Source: Janthinobacterium sp. ROICE36
Lineage (GTDB): Bacteria; Pseudomonadota; Gammaproteobacteria; Burkholderiales; Burkholderiaceae_D
DNA length: 51,344 bases
Direction of reading: 5' to 3'
Assembly: GCF_002869965.1 (NCBI RefSeq)
Contig: NZ_PEBS01000044.1
Coordinates: 1 to 51,344 of the forward strand
Position numbers and translations under genes: made by a program. The notes below the pieces were generated by a model, which saw only the letters and a program-made list of their open reading frames with translations, had not been told where the DNA came from and ran no database searches. The first letter of the stretch is position 1; each line of letters opens with the position of its first letter. Positions 33,105-41,941 of the stretch are shown here, one piece after another.

Positions 33105-33215
33105 ATAAAATTAAATGATATAAATCATATATATGGTTTATACGGTATAAATAATATAAACGATATAAATGGTTTATATCGTATAAATGAAATAAATAGT
33201 ATAAATCGTTTCGGA
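33105..33215. repeat. AT-rich overlapping palindromes between rsmG and parA
   Basis: About 110 bp consist of ATAAA/TTTAT units separated by G/C pairs. ACGATATAAA (33160-33169) and its complement (33173-33182) form a perfect 10-bp inverted repeat. TTTATAC (33137-33143) and GTATAAA (33145-33151) form another. The segment 33121-33140 is a 20-bp palindrome with one mismatched pair. GTATAAAT/GATATAAAT recur about every 10-20 bp. It lies 50-160 bp upstream of parA and contrasts sharply with the GC-rich flanks. It may hold the parAB promoter and an operator. Confidence 0.75.
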
Positions 33216-33267
33216 AAAATACCGAGGCGCATGATGAAGTTTGCATCTCTTTACAATTAGAAGATAC

Positions 33268-34038
33268 ATGGCCAAAATTTTTTGTGTAGCAAATCAAAAG
33301 GGTGGTGTTGGTAAAACCACAACAAGCGTCAACCTCTCCGCCGGTCTGGCCAAGTTGAACCAGCGCGTGCTGCTGGTCGACCTCGACCCGCAAGGCAATG
33401 CGACCATGGGCGCCGGCATCAACAAGGCCGGCCTGAAGGCGTCGACCTATGAAGTCATGCTGGGCGAGTCCGATGTCAAAACGGCACGCCAGCGATCGGA
33501 AGCGGGGCGTTTCGATGTCTTGCCGTCGAACCGCGAACTGGCCGGTGCCGAAGTGGAGATGGTCGAACTGGACAACCGCGAACGCCGCCTGAAGGAGGCG
33601 CTGGCCGAAGTCGACAGCGAATATGACTTCATCCTCGTCGATTGCCCGCCGGCATTGTCGATGCTGACCCTGAACGGCCTGTGTGCCGCGCATGGCGTGA
33701 TCATCCCGATGCAGTGCGAGTACTATGCGCTGGAAGGCTTGTCCGACCTGGTCAACACCATCAAGAAGGTGCACGCCAACCTGAACCCGGATTTGAAGAT
33801 CATCGGCTTGCTGCGCGTGATGTTCGATCCGCGCATGACATTATCACAACAAGTGTCGGCCCAGCTGGAGCAGCATTTCGGCGACAAGGTATTCAAGACC
33901 ATCATCCCGCGCAATGTGCGCCTGGCCGAAGCGCCGTCGTACGGCTTGCCCGGCGTGACCTTCGACCCCAGCTCGAAAGGTGCCCAGGCGTATATCGCCT
34001 TCGGCGCCGAGATGGTTGAACGTATCAAACATATGTAA
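33268..34038 (+). CDS. parA: Chromosome-partitioning ATPase ParA (Soj)
   Basis: ParA is a nucleoid-binding ATPase that, with ParB-parS, segregates the origin region. I start it at ATG 33268 (MAKIFCVANQKGGVGKTTTS), preceded by AGAAG; the frame is open from 33241, but that adds non-conserved residues. The length is 256. The deviant Walker A NQKGGVGKTT (residues 9-18), DLDPQGNATMG and the Walker B-like DFILVDCPPALSMLT are all intact. It is followed by parB after 65 bp, and four parS-like sites lie 3-7.5 kb upstream. Confidence 0.97.
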   Translation: MAKIFCVANQKGGVGKTTTSVNLSAGLAKLNQRVLLVDLDPQGNATMGAGINKAGLKASTYEVMLGESDVKTARQRSEAGRFDVLPSNRELAGAEVEMVELDNRERRLKEALAEVDSEYDFILVDCPPALSMLTLNGLCAAHGVIIPMQCEYYALEGLSDLVNTIKKVHANLNPDLKIIGLLRVMFDPRMTLSQQVSAQLEQHFGDKVFKTIIPRNVRLAEAPSYGLPGVTFDPSSKGAQAYIAFGAEMVERIKHM

Positions 34039-34103
34039 ACAAAGGGCGAGCGGCTCGCAAGGAATGATGTGAGCACTTACTCTGAAAACACGATTAGGAC
34101 AGC

Positions 34104-34988
34104 ATGGCTACGAAAAAATTAAAAGGACTGGGTCGCGGACTCGACGCCCTCCTGGGCGGCGGCGGCGACTTCGCCAGTCCGGACACGCATCAACCGTCCC
34201 ACTTGCCCGTGTCACAAATGCAAGCTGGCAAGTACCAGCCGCGCACGCGCATGGACGAGGGGGCCCTGAACGAACTGGCCGCCTCGATCAAGGCGCAAGG
34301 ACTGATGCAGCCGATCCTGGTGCGCCCGATCGGGCAAGACACCCTGAGCGGCTTGATCAAATATGAAATCATCGCCGGTGAACGCCGCTTCCGCGCCTCG
34401 CAGTTGGCTGGCCTGACGGAAGTGCCGGTGCTGGTGCGCGACGTGGACGACCTTGCGGCAGCGGCCATGGCGCTGATCGAGAACATCCAGCGCGAAGACC
34501 TCAATCCCCTGGAAGAGGCGCAGGGCATCCACCGCCTGATCGCCGACTTTAATTTTACGCATGAGCAAGCGGCCACTGCGCTGGGACGTTCGCGCAGCGC
34601 GGTGTCGAATCTGCTCCGCCTGATGAACCTGGCCAGCCCCGTACAGACCATGCTGATGGCTGGCGATATCGACATGGGCCATGCCCGCGCCTTGCTGGCG
34701 GTCGATGCGGCCAGCCAGATCAATCTGGCCAACCAGGTGGTGGCCAAGCGCCTGTCGGTGCGCGAAACGGAAAAGCTCGTCACCCGCACGGTCGAGGAAG
34801 CGGCCAACCCCGTCGAACCGCGGCAAAAGGAAAAGTCCGGCGACATCGCCCGCCTGGAAGAAGAGTTGTCCGATACGCTGGCCACGCCCGTGGTGTTCAA
34901 AATGGGCAACAAAGGTCGTGGACAATTAGTGATCGATTTTGCCGATCTTGACGTGCTCGATGGATTGTTGACCCGCTTGCGTGGTTAA
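34104..34988 (+). CDS. parB: Chromosome-partitioning protein ParB (Spo0J)
   Basis: ParB is a CTP-dependent clamp that loads at parS and spreads along DNA. The 294-residue length is typical. The N-terminus KGLGRGLDALLGGGGDF, the CTP-binding region with GERRFRASQLAGL (about 92-104) and ENIQREDLNPLEEAQGIHRL, and the helix-turn-helix ATALGRSRSAVSNLLRLMNL are conserved. The C-terminal dimerisation segment ends VIDFADLDVLDGLLTRLRG. AGGA precedes the ATG. A perfect parS (30372) and three near-perfect sites close by are its expected targets. Confidence 0.97.
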   Translation: MATKKLKGLGRGLDALLGGGGDFASPDTHQPSHLPVSQMQAGKYQPRTRMDEGALNELAASIKAQGLMQPILVRPIGQDTLSGLIKYEIIAGERRFRASQLAGLTEVPVLVRDVDDLAAAAMALIENIQREDLNPLEEAQGIHRLIADFNFTHEQAATALGRSRSAVSNLLRLMNLASPVQTMLMAGDIDMGHARALLAVDAASQINLANQVVAKRLSVRETEKLVTRTVEEAANPVEPRQKEKSGDIARLEEELSDTLATPVVFKMGNKGRGQLVIDFADLDVLDGLLTRLRG

Positions 34989-35020
34989 ATAGCAAGCTGC
35001 ACAGACATGGGGAGTGTGGG

Positions 35021-35029
35021 TGTGGATAA
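35021..35029 (-). other. Perfect DnaA box between parB and atp operon
   Basis: TGTGGATAA lies 32 bp after the parB stop, about 160 bp before the atp promoter -35 element. Confidence 0.6.
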
Positions 35030-35186
35030 TCCGGCCATGCTTTCCAGATGCACCACGTGATTCCTTGATAACACGGCTGGAAGCGGCCAGACAAGCGACT
35101 TTGCCATATAGTGGTGCAAATGGCGGCGAATAGTCGGTAAGGCGTCAGTTTCACGCCGCAATTGCCCTGCTGCGGTGCAGCAACGT

Positions 35187-35216
35187 TTGACTCGATAGAT
35201 CAAAGCCAACTATAAT
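35187..35216 (+). promoter_or_regulatory. Sigma-70 promoter of the ATP synthase operon
   Basis: TTGACT (35187-35192) and a perfect TATAAT (35211-35216) are separated by 18 bp, 42 bp before the proposed atpI start. Confidence 0.8.
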
Positions 35217-35258
35217 CCCGTGTCTTTGCGTGTGTAGATTTTTTTGGGAACCTGGCAA

Positions 35259-35627
35259 TTGAGTGATTCACAACAAAGTATTGCCAAGCCCGTCTACAAA
35301 GTAGTTGCCTTGCAGCTAGCAATCGTGATCAGCTTTGCCACAGTCACCCTGTTTTTCGGTGGTAGTGTGAGAGGCTGGTCCGCCGCATGCGGCGGTGCGA
35401 TCGCCGTCGCCGGCAGTCTAGCGTATGCCTTGCTGGTGGTTCGCGGTAGTAGCGACGCCAAAAAGGCTTTTCGCGCGCACTTGCGTGCGGAAATGGTGAA
35501 AATATTTATTACAGCAGTGCTGTTTATATTGGCACTGATGTTGTTTCAGTCGGCCGCCTGGTTATGGCTGATCTTGGGTTTCGCGGTGGCAACCTTAGCA
35601 TACTGGTTTTCATTGCTCGCTGTTTAA
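35259..35627 (+). CDS. atpI: ATP synthase subunit I
   Basis: AtpI is a small membrane protein that assists assembly of the c-ring. The 122-residue protein has four hydrophobic segments (about 17-36, 41-60, 75-95, 99-118). I start at TTG 35259 (leading to SDSQQSIAKPVYKVVALQLA), with GGGAA 8 bases upstream; TTG 35244 in the same frame would add five residues. As usual it heads the atp operon and is the least conserved gene in it. It is the first gene after the promoter at 35187. Confidence 0.88.
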   Translation: MSDSQQSIAKPVYKVVALQLAIVISFATVTLFFGGSVRGWSAACGGAIAVAGSLAYALLVVRGSSDAKKAFRAHLRAEMVKIFITAVLFILALMLFQSAAWLWLILGFAVATLAYWFSLLAV

Positions 35628-35678
35628 TCATTGGTTTTGGGGCCTGTTGTGCTCTGAAACGACAAATCTAAATTCATT

Positions 35679-36488
35679 ATGACCACAGAACACGCTATTG
35701 AAGCGGGCCATGCTGCCCCGGCCAACGCCACAGAATACATCAGCCACCACTTGACCCACTTGAAAAGCGCCGACGGCGCCTTCAATCTGGACACATTCTG
35801 GGTGTCTGCCATCATGGGCTTTGTTTTCCTTGCCGTTTTCTACATGGCTTCGCGCCGCGCGACGGCCGGTGTTCCTGGCAAACTGCAAAACTTCGTCGAA
35901 ATGATCATGGAAATGGTCAATGAGACTATTAATGGGGCCTTCCACGCAAAAAGCAAGATCATCGCGCCGCTGGCCATCACGATTTTCGTGTGGGTCTGGT
36001 TGTTGAACGCGATGGACTTCTTGCCGGTGGACCTGCTGCCGAAGGTTTTGAGCTGGTTTGGCGTGCATAAGTTGCGCGTGGTGCCGACCGCCGACGTCAA
36101 CCATACTTTTGGCATGTCGTTGTCGGTCGTAGTGTGCATTATCGCGTTTTCCATCAAGGCCAAGGGCCTGGGCGGCTGGATCAAGGAATTGTTTACCGCG
36201 CCTTTCCATGCAAGTGGCATCATCGGCACGATCTTGTTGGCACCAGTTAATTTCTTGCTGCAAATGGTTGAGTTGGTTGCAAAACTGATCTCCCTGTCGC
36301 TGCGACTGTTCGGCAATATGTATGCCGGTGAGCTGATTTTCATCTTGATCGCGTTGTTGCCTTGGTGGGCACAGTGGGCGTTGGGTGGTCCATGGGCAAT
36401 TTTCCATATCTTGATTGTAACTTTGCAAGCTTTTGTGTTTATGGCGTTGACGGTTGTGTATCTGAGCCTTGCGGTTGAGAAACATTAA
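35679..36488 (+). CDS. atpB: ATP synthase F0 subunit a
   Basis: Subunit a forms the proton half-channels of F0 next to the c-ring. The 269-residue protein has about six membrane segments. The essential arginine lies in ELVAKLISLSLRLFGNMYAG (about 205-224), and AFVFMALTVVYLSLAVEKH is the typical C-terminal helix. There is no strong ribosome binding site before ATG 35679. It follows atpI by 51 bp. Confidence 0.97.
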   Translation: MTTEHAIEAGHAAPANATEYISHHLTHLKSADGAFNLDTFWVSAIMGFVFLAVFYMASRRATAGVPGKLQNFVEMIMEMVNETINGAFHAKSKIIAPLAITIFVWVWLLNAMDFLPVDLLPKVLSWFGVHKLRVVPTADVNHTFGMSLSVVVCIIAFSIKAKGLGGWIKELFTAPFHASGIIGTILLAPVNFLLQMVELVAKLISLSLRLFGNMYAGELIFILIALLPWWAQWALGGPWAIFHILIVTLQAFVFMALTVVYLSLAVEKH

Positions 36489-36547
36489 TCATTAACTTTA
36501 TATTTTGTTTTTTTAGTATCTTTCGTTTTTAAATTTAGGAGAATTTT

Positions 36548-36829
36548 ATGCAAGCTCTGATCGCACAAGTACAAAGCATGACCGTTCTGGCAGCAGCAAT
36601 CATCATCGGCCTGGCCGCAATCGGCACCGCTCTGGGCTTCGCTATTCTGGGTGGCAAATTCCTGGAAGCTTCGGCACGTCAACCAGAACTGATGCCACAA
36701 CTGCAAACCAAACTGTTCGTTATCGCCGGTCTGCTGGATGCTATCTCGATGATCGGCGTTGGTATCGCTCTGCTGTACACGTTCGCTAACCCGTTCCTGG
36801 CTCCATTGATGGCTGCTGTTGCTCAGTAA
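36548..36829 (+). CDS. atpE: ATP synthase F0 subunit c
   Basis: This is the 93-residue c-ring subunit, two membrane helices with a polar loop (ASARQPEL). The proton-binding carboxylate is Asp64 in AGLLDAISMIGVG, as in H+-coupled synthases; no Na+ ligand pattern is seen. AGGAG lies 7 bases before the ATG, an efficient site consistent with the high copy number of c. Confidence 0.97.
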   Translation: MQALIAQVQSMTVLAAAIIIGLAAIGTALGFAILGGKFLEASARQPELMPQLQTKLFVIAGLLDAISMIGVGIALLYTFANPFLAPLMAAVAQ

Positions 36830-36872
36830 TTCGCTCCAATCCTAGGAGAAACTTTTAGTCAGGAGCAAAGGT

Positions 36873-37343
36873 ATGGACATCAATATGTCGCTCATCGGCC
36901 AGATGATCACCTTCGCGGTGTTGGTCTGGGTCTCGATGAAGTTCGTATTTCCACCGCTGAACACAGCGCTGGATGAGCGTGCCAAACGAATCGCGGATGG
37001 ATTGGCTGCGGCCGATCAAGGTCAGGCTTCGATGGCTGTCGCTGAAAAGCGTGCGCAAGAGGCATTGAACAGTGCACGTGAAGAAGCGTCGCAACGCGTT
37101 GCGGATGCTGAAAAGCGCGCGCAGCTGGTTGCTGAAGAGATCAAGCAAAATGCACAAGCTGAAGCTGCGCGTATCATTGCGCAAGCCCAGTCGGACGCCG
37201 AACAGCAACTGTCAAAAGCACGCGAACAATTGCGCGCTCAGGTGGCTGACCTGGCTGTCAAGGGTGCCGAGCAGATCTTGAAGCGTGAAGTCAACGCTAC
37301 GGCTCACGCCGAAATGTTGCAGCGTCTTGCTGTCGAGCTGTAA
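36873..37343 (+). CDS. atpF: ATP synthase F0 subunit b
   Basis: This 156-residue peripheral-stalk subunit has a single N-terminal membrane helix (about 5-25, IGQMITFAVLVWVSMKFVF) followed by a long, highly charged alanine-rich coiled coil. The length is standard for a single homodimeric b subunit. GGAG and AAAGG precede the ATG. atpH starts 2 bp after its stop. Confidence 0.96.
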   Translation: MDINMSLIGQMITFAVLVWVSMKFVFPPLNTALDERAKRIADGLAAADQGQASMAVAEKRAQEALNSAREEASQRVADAEKRAQLVAEEIKQNAQAEAARIIAQAQSDAEQQLSKAREQLRAQVADLAVKGAEQILKREVNATAHAEMLQRLAVEL

Positions 37344-37345
37344 TC

Positions 37346-37891
37346 ATGGCAGAACTCGCAACCGTCGCCCGTCCCTACGCGGAAGCTTTGTTCCGCGTAG
37401 CCCAAGCTGGTAAGGAGTCAAGCAACCTCGCGGCGTGGTCCGAACTGGTGTCTGAACTGGCACAGATCGGTAGCCACCCCGAGGTACAGGCGTACGCGCG
37501 CAATCCGAAAGTTTCGGAAAGCGACGTCGCCGCCACCATCCTGTCGTTGTTGAAATCGCCGCTCAATGAAGAAGTGAAAAACTTCGTCACGTTGTTGATC
37601 GAAAATGGCCGCATCAGCCTGCTGCCGGAAATCGGCGCGCAATTCCATACCTTGAAAAATGGTCTGGAAGGTGCGGCTGACGCCGAGATCACGAGCGCTT
37701 TCGATCTGAGCGAAGGCCAAACGGCCGAGCTGGTCGCAACGCTGGAAAAGAAATTCAGTCGTAAGCTCAACCCTGCCGTCACAGTGGATCCATCGCTGCT
37801 CGGCGGCGTGCGCGTGGTTGTTGGCGACCAAGTGCTCGACACCTCGGTGCGCGCCAAGCTGCAGCAACTGCACGCTGCATTGGTGTCGTAA
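37346..37891 (+). CDS. atpH: ATP synthase F1 subunit delta
   Basis: Delta joins the b stalk to the top of F1. The 181-residue protein opens with ELATVARPYAEALFRVAQ and ends with the conserved DPSLLGGVRVVVGDQVLDTS region. It starts 2 bp after atpF, so translation is probably coupled. Confidence 0.96.
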   Translation: MAELATVARPYAEALFRVAQAGKESSNLAAWSELVSELAQIGSHPEVQAYARNPKVSESDVAATILSLLKSPLNEEVKNFVTLLIENGRISLLPEIGAQFHTLKNGLEGAADAEITSAFDLSEGQTAELVATLEKKFSRKLNPAVTVDPSLLGGVRVVVGDQVLDTSVRAKLQQLHAALVS

Positions 37892-37969
37892 GACACGCGC
37901 TTCGGCAGGCCAGCTAAGACAGACCCTTACCCCTCGCGCAAGCTGAGAGAAACACTTTTAGGAGTTAGT

Positions 37970-39511
37970 ATGCAACTCAACCCATCTGAAATCAGCGAGT
38001 TGATCAAGAGCCGGATCCAAGGTCTTGATGGCGGCGCTGAAGTGCGTAATCAAGGCACGGTTATTTCCGTCGCCGACGGTATCTGCCGCATCCACGGTTT
38101 GTCGGACGTGATGCAAGGCGAGATGCTGGAATTCCCAGGCAACACGTTTGGCCTGGCAATGAATCTGGAACGCGACTCCGTCGGTTCCGTGATTCTGGGT
38201 GCCTACGAGCACATCTCCGAAGGCGACACGGTGAAATGCACCGGCCGCATTCTGGAAGTGCCAGTCGGTCCTGAGCTGCTCGGTCGCGTTGTCAACGCGC
38301 TGGGTCAGCCAATCGACGGCAAAGGCGCCATCGACACGAAACTGACGGCCGCGATTGAAAAAATCGCTCCGGGCGTGATCGCCCGTGAGTCCGTTTCGCA
38401 ACCAATGCAAACCGGCCTGAAGTCGATCGATGCGATGGTTCCAGTTGGCCGCGGCCAGCGCGAACTGATCATCGGCGACCGTCAAACCGGCAAGTCGGCT
38501 GTAGCGATTGATGCGATCATCAATCAAAAAGGCCAGGGCATGAAATGTATCTACGTCGCGATTGGCCAAAAAGCCTCGTCGATCAAGAACATCGTGCGCT
38601 CGCTGGAACAGCACGGCGCGATGGAATACACCATCGTTGTCGCCGCTTCCGCTTCGGAATCGGCCGCCATGCAATACATCTCGCCGTACTCCGGTTGCGC
38701 CATGGGCGAATACTTCCGTGACCGCGGTGAAGATGCACTGATCGTCTACGATGATCTGTCCAAACAAGCTGTTGCTTACCGTCAAATCTCGCTGCTGCTG
38801 CGCCGTCCACCAGGTCGCGAAGCGTACCCAGGCGACGTGTTCTACCTGCACAGCCGCCTGCTGGAACGCGCAGCACGCGTGAACGCCGACTACGTCGAGA
38901 AGTTCACCGACGGCGCCGTCAAAGGCAAGACCGGTTCCCTGACGGCTCTGCCGATCATTGAAACGCAAGCTGGCGACGTGTCCGCCTTCGTTCCAACCAA
39001 CGTGATTTCGATTACCGACGGTCAGATATTCCTGGAAACCTCGCTGTTCAACGCCGGTATCCGTCCTGCCATTAACGCCGGTATTTCCGTATCGCGCGTC
39101 GGTGGCGCCGCCCAGACCAAGGTCATCAAAAACCTGTCCGGCGGTATCCGTACCGACTTGGCGCAGTACCGTGAATTGGCTGCGTTTGCGCAGTTCGCAT
39201 CCGACCTGGATGAGTCGACCCGCAAGCAGCTGGACCGTGGTGCCCGCGTCACGGAATTGCTCAAGCAAGCCCAGTACTCGCCATTGTCGATCTCGCTGAT
39301 GGCCGTATCGCTGTTCTCGGTGAACAAAGGCTTCATGGACGACGTGCCAGTCAAGCAAGTGCTGTCGTTCGAAGCTGGTGTCCACGCTTACATGAAGACC
39401 AAGCAAGCTGCTCTGCTGGCCAAGATCGAAGAAACCAAGCAACTCGACAAAGACAGCGAAGCAACTCTGTCGGCGGCCATTGCTGATTTCAAGAAATCCG
39501 GCGCATATTAA
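37970..39511 (+). CDS. atpA: ATP synthase F1 subunit alpha
   Basis: Alpha is the non-catalytic nucleotide-binding subunit of F1, 513 residues, standard length. It opens QLNPSEISELIKSRIQGL. The P-loop is GDRQTGKSAVAID (about 170-182), and the arginine finger lies in the ISVSRVGGAAQTKVIK region (about 365-380). AGGAG precedes the ATG. Codon use is biased toward a restricted set, as expected for highly expressed genes. A GC hairpin separates it from atpG. Confidence 0.98.
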   Translation: MQLNPSEISELIKSRIQGLDGGAEVRNQGTVISVADGICRIHGLSDVMQGEMLEFPGNTFGLAMNLERDSVGSVILGAYEHISEGDTVKCTGRILEVPVGPELLGRVVNALGQPIDGKGAIDTKLTAAIEKIAPGVIARESVSQPMQTGLKSIDAMVPVGRGQRELIIGDRQTGKSAVAIDAIINQKGQGMKCIYVAIGQKASSIKNIVRSLEQHGAMEYTIVVAASASESAAMQYISPYSGCAMGEYFRDRGEDALIVYDDLSKQAVAYRQISLLLRRPPGREAYPGDVFYLHSRLLERAARVNADYVEKFTDGAVKGKTGSLTALPIIETQAGDVSAFVPTNVISITDGQIFLETSLFNAGIRPAINAGISVSRVGGAAQTKVIKNLSGGIRTDLAQYRELAAFAQFASDLDESTRKQLDRGARVTELLKQAQYSPLSISLMAVSLFSVNKGFMDDVPVKQVLSFEAGVHAYMKTKQAALLAKIEETKQLDKDSEATLSAAIADFKKSGAY

Positions 39512-39518
39512 GCGGCCA

Positions 39519-39548
39519 GGCGGCGCCCGCCTCGAGTGAGGCGCCGCC
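39519..39548 (+). other. Intercistronic hairpin atpA-atpG
   Basis: GGCGGCGCC (39519-39527) pairs perfectly with GGCGCCGCC (39540-39548) around a 12-base loop. No T run follows, so it is more likely an mRNA-stabilising or processing element than a terminator. Confidence 0.65.
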
Positions 39549-39573
39549 CTACGCGCAGAAGGAGTAAGGACTC

Positions 39574-40449
39574 ATGGCATCAAGCAAAGAGATACGAGGC
39601 AAGATCAAGAGCGTAGAGAATACGAAGAAGATCACCAAGGCGATGGAAATGGTCGCCGCGTCCAAAATGCGCAAGGCGCAAGACCGGATGCGGGCCGCCC
39701 GTCCCTATAGTGACAAGATTCGGAATATCGCCGCCAATCTGGCGACCGCCAATCCGGAATACACGCACCCGTTCCTGGCAGTTGCCCAGGGTACGCAAGC
39801 GAAGGCAGTGGGTTTCATCGTTGTCACGACCGACAAGGGTCTGTGCGGCGGCATGAACACCAACATCCTGCGCCAGGTGACGTCGAAGTCGCGCGAGCTG
39901 GAAGCAGCTGGCAACCGGATTGAAGCAGTTGCCATCGGTAACAAGGGTTTGGGTTTTTTGAATCGCATCGGCGTCAAGATCATCGCGCACGCCATTCAAA
40001 CCGGTGATACGCCCCACCTGGACAAATTGATCGGACCCGTCAAGGTCATGCTCGAAGAGTTCCAGGCAGGCAAGATCGATGCAGTGTACCTGTGCTACAC
40101 CAAATTCATCAACACGATGAAACAGGAACCAGTCGTGGAGCAATTGCTGCCCCTGACGGCCGACAAGATGGTCGCCGACAAGAGCGCCCACACGTGGGAT
40201 TACATCTACGAGCCGGATGCGCAAAGCGTGATCGACGAATTGCTGGAGCGCTATGTAGAAGCGCTGGTGTACCAGGCAGTCGCAGAGAATCTGGCGTCCG
40301 AGCAATCGGCACGGATGGTCGCGATGAAAGCTGCAAGCGACAACGCGGGTAGTGTGATCGGTGAACTGAAGCTGATCTACAACAAGACCCGCCAAGCTGC
40401 GATTACCAAAGAACTCTCCGAAATCGTCGCCGGTGCGGCTGCGGTTTAA
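39574..40449 (+). CDS. atpG: ATP synthase F1 subunit gamma
   Basis: Gamma is the central rotor shaft. The 291-residue protein begins ASSKEIRGKIKSVENTKKIT with KAMEMVAASKMRKAQ, and ends KLIYNKTRQAAITKELSEIV, the two helices that form the coiled-coil shaft. VTTDKGLCGGMNTN is the usual core motif. AGAAGGAG lies upstream of the ATG. Confidence 0.97.
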   Translation: MASSKEIRGKIKSVENTKKITKAMEMVAASKMRKAQDRMRAARPYSDKIRNIAANLATANPEYTHPFLAVAQGTQAKAVGFIVVTTDKGLCGGMNTNILRQVTSKSRELEAAGNRIEAVAIGNKGLGFLNRIGVKIIAHAIQTGDTPHLDKLIGPVKVMLEEFQAGKIDAVYLCYTKFINTMKQEPVVEQLLPLTADKMVADKSAHTWDYIYEPDAQSVIDELLERYVEALVYQAVAENLASEQSARMVAMKAASDNAGSVIGELKLIYNKTRQAAITKELSEIVAGAAAV

Positions 40450-40478
40450 ACGAATTTAACTATATTGAAGGAACGAAC

Positions 40479-41879
40479 ATGGCTGATGGCAAAATCGTTC
40501 AGTGTATCGGCGCTGTGGTGGACGTTGAGTTTCCCCGCAACGCTGTGCCCAAGGTATTTGATGCCTTGAAAATGGAGGGCTCAGCACTGACCCTGGAAGT
40601 ACAACAACAGTTGGGCGACGGCGTGGTGCGTACCATTGCACTCGGTTCGTCCGATGGCCTGCGTCGCGGCATGATGATCCAGAACACCGGCAAACCTATC
40701 ATGGTGCCAGTCGGTAAAGCAACCCTGGGTCGCATCATGGACGTGCTGGGTAACCCGATCGACGAATGCGGCCCAGTGTCGCACGAGCAGATCGCGTCGA
40801 TCCACCGCACCGCTCCTGCCTACGACGAACTGTCGCCATCGCAAGAACTGCTGGAAACCGGCATCAAGGTGATCGATCTGGTTTGCCCGTTTGCAAAAGG
40901 CGGTAAAGTTGGTCTGTTCGGCGGCGCTGGTGTAGGCAAGACCGTCAACATGATGGAACTGATTAACAACATCGCCAAAGCGCACAGCGGCGTGTCCGTG
41001 TTCGCCGGTGTCGGTGAGCGTACGCGTGAAGGTAACGACTTCTACCACGAGATGGCTGACGCGAAAGTGGTTGATCTGGAAAATCCAGAGAACTCCAAAG
41101 TAGCGATGGTTTACGGTCAGATGAATGAACCGCCAGGTAACCGTCTGCGCGTCGCGCTGACCGGCCTGACGATCGCTGAATCGTTCCGTGATGAAGGCAA
41201 GGACGTACTGTTCTTCGTCGACAACATCTACCGCTTCACGCTGGCAGGTACCGAAGTATCGGCACTGCTGGGCCGTATGCCGTCGGCTGTGGGTTACCAA
41301 CCGACCCTGGCTGAAGAAATGGGCCGTCTGCAAGAGCGTATCACGTCGACCAAGACCGGTTCGATCACCTCGATCCAGGCCGTCTACGTGCCTGCCGATG
41401 ATTACACCGATCCGTCGCCTGCTACCACGTTTGCTCACTTGGATTCGACCGTTGCGCTGTCGCGTGACATCGCTTCCCTGGGTATCTACCCAGCCGTGGA
41501 CCCACTCGATTCGACCTCGCGTCAGCTCGATCCGTTGATCGTTGGTCAAGAGCACTATGACACCGCGCGTGCCGTGCAAACGACCCTGCAACGCTACAAG
41601 GAATTGCGCGACATTATCGCGATTCTGGGTATGGACGAGCTGGCACCGGAAGACAAACTGCTGGTCGCCCGTGCACGTAAGATGCAGCGTTTCCTGTCGC
41701 AGCCTTTCCACGTCGCTGAAGTCTTTACCGGCGCGCCGGGTAAATACGTTTCGCTCAAAGACACGATCAAGGGCTTCAAAATGATCGCTTCGGGCGAACT
41801 CGATCACCTGCCGGAACAAGCGTTCTACATGGTCGGCACGATCGAAGAAGCAATCGAAAAAGCCAAGAAACTTAACTAA
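40479..41879 (+). CDS. atpD: ATP synthase F1 subunit beta
   Basis: Beta is the catalytic subunit, 466 residues. The P-loop is GGAGVGKTVNM (about 148-158), the catalytic glutamate follows in AGVGERTREGNDFYHEM, and the DELSEED-type lever reads GMDELAPEDK. The Walker B region reads VLFFVDNIYRFT. AAGGA precedes the ATG. It is 29 bp after atpG. Confidence 0.98.
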   Translation: MADGKIVQCIGAVVDVEFPRNAVPKVFDALKMEGSALTLEVQQQLGDGVVRTIALGSSDGLRRGMMIQNTGKPIMVPVGKATLGRIMDVLGNPIDECGPVSHEQIASIHRTAPAYDELSPSQELLETGIKVIDLVCPFAKGGKVGLFGGAGVGKTVNMMELINNIAKAHSGVSVFAGVGERTREGNDFYHEMADAKVVDLENPENSKVAMVYGQMNEPPGNRLRVALTGLTIAESFRDEGKDVLFFVDNIYRFTLAGTEVSALLGRMPSAVGYQPTLAEEMGRLQERITSTKTGSITSIQAVYVPADDYTDPSPATTFAHLDSTVALSRDIASLGIYPAVDPLDSTSRQLDPLIVGQEHYDTARAVQTTLQRYKELRDIIAILGMDELAPEDKLLVARARKMQRFLSQPFHVAEVFTGAPGKYVSLKDTIKGFKMIASGELDHLPEQAFYMVGTIEEAIEKAKKLN

Positions 41880-41894
41880 GTTAAGTTTGGGCCT

Positions 41895-41920
41895 AACCCC
41901 GCCCTTTATACGGCGGGGTT
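41895..41920 (+). other. Intercistronic hairpin atpD-atpC
   Basis: AACCCCGCC (41895-41903) pairs perfectly with GGCGGGGTT (41912-41920), followed by CTTCAACC rather than a T run. It probably reduces atpC relative to atpD or protects the upstream mRNA. Confidence 0.65.
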
Positions 41921-41941
41921 CTTCAACCCGATAGGACACAC

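Noticed and set aside
33018..33260. Open frame encoding repeated Ile-Asn units over the AT-rich block before parA
   Set aside because: The I-N repeats are a by-product of the ATAAAT units; it overlaps the end of rsmG in another frame and has no start signals of its own.
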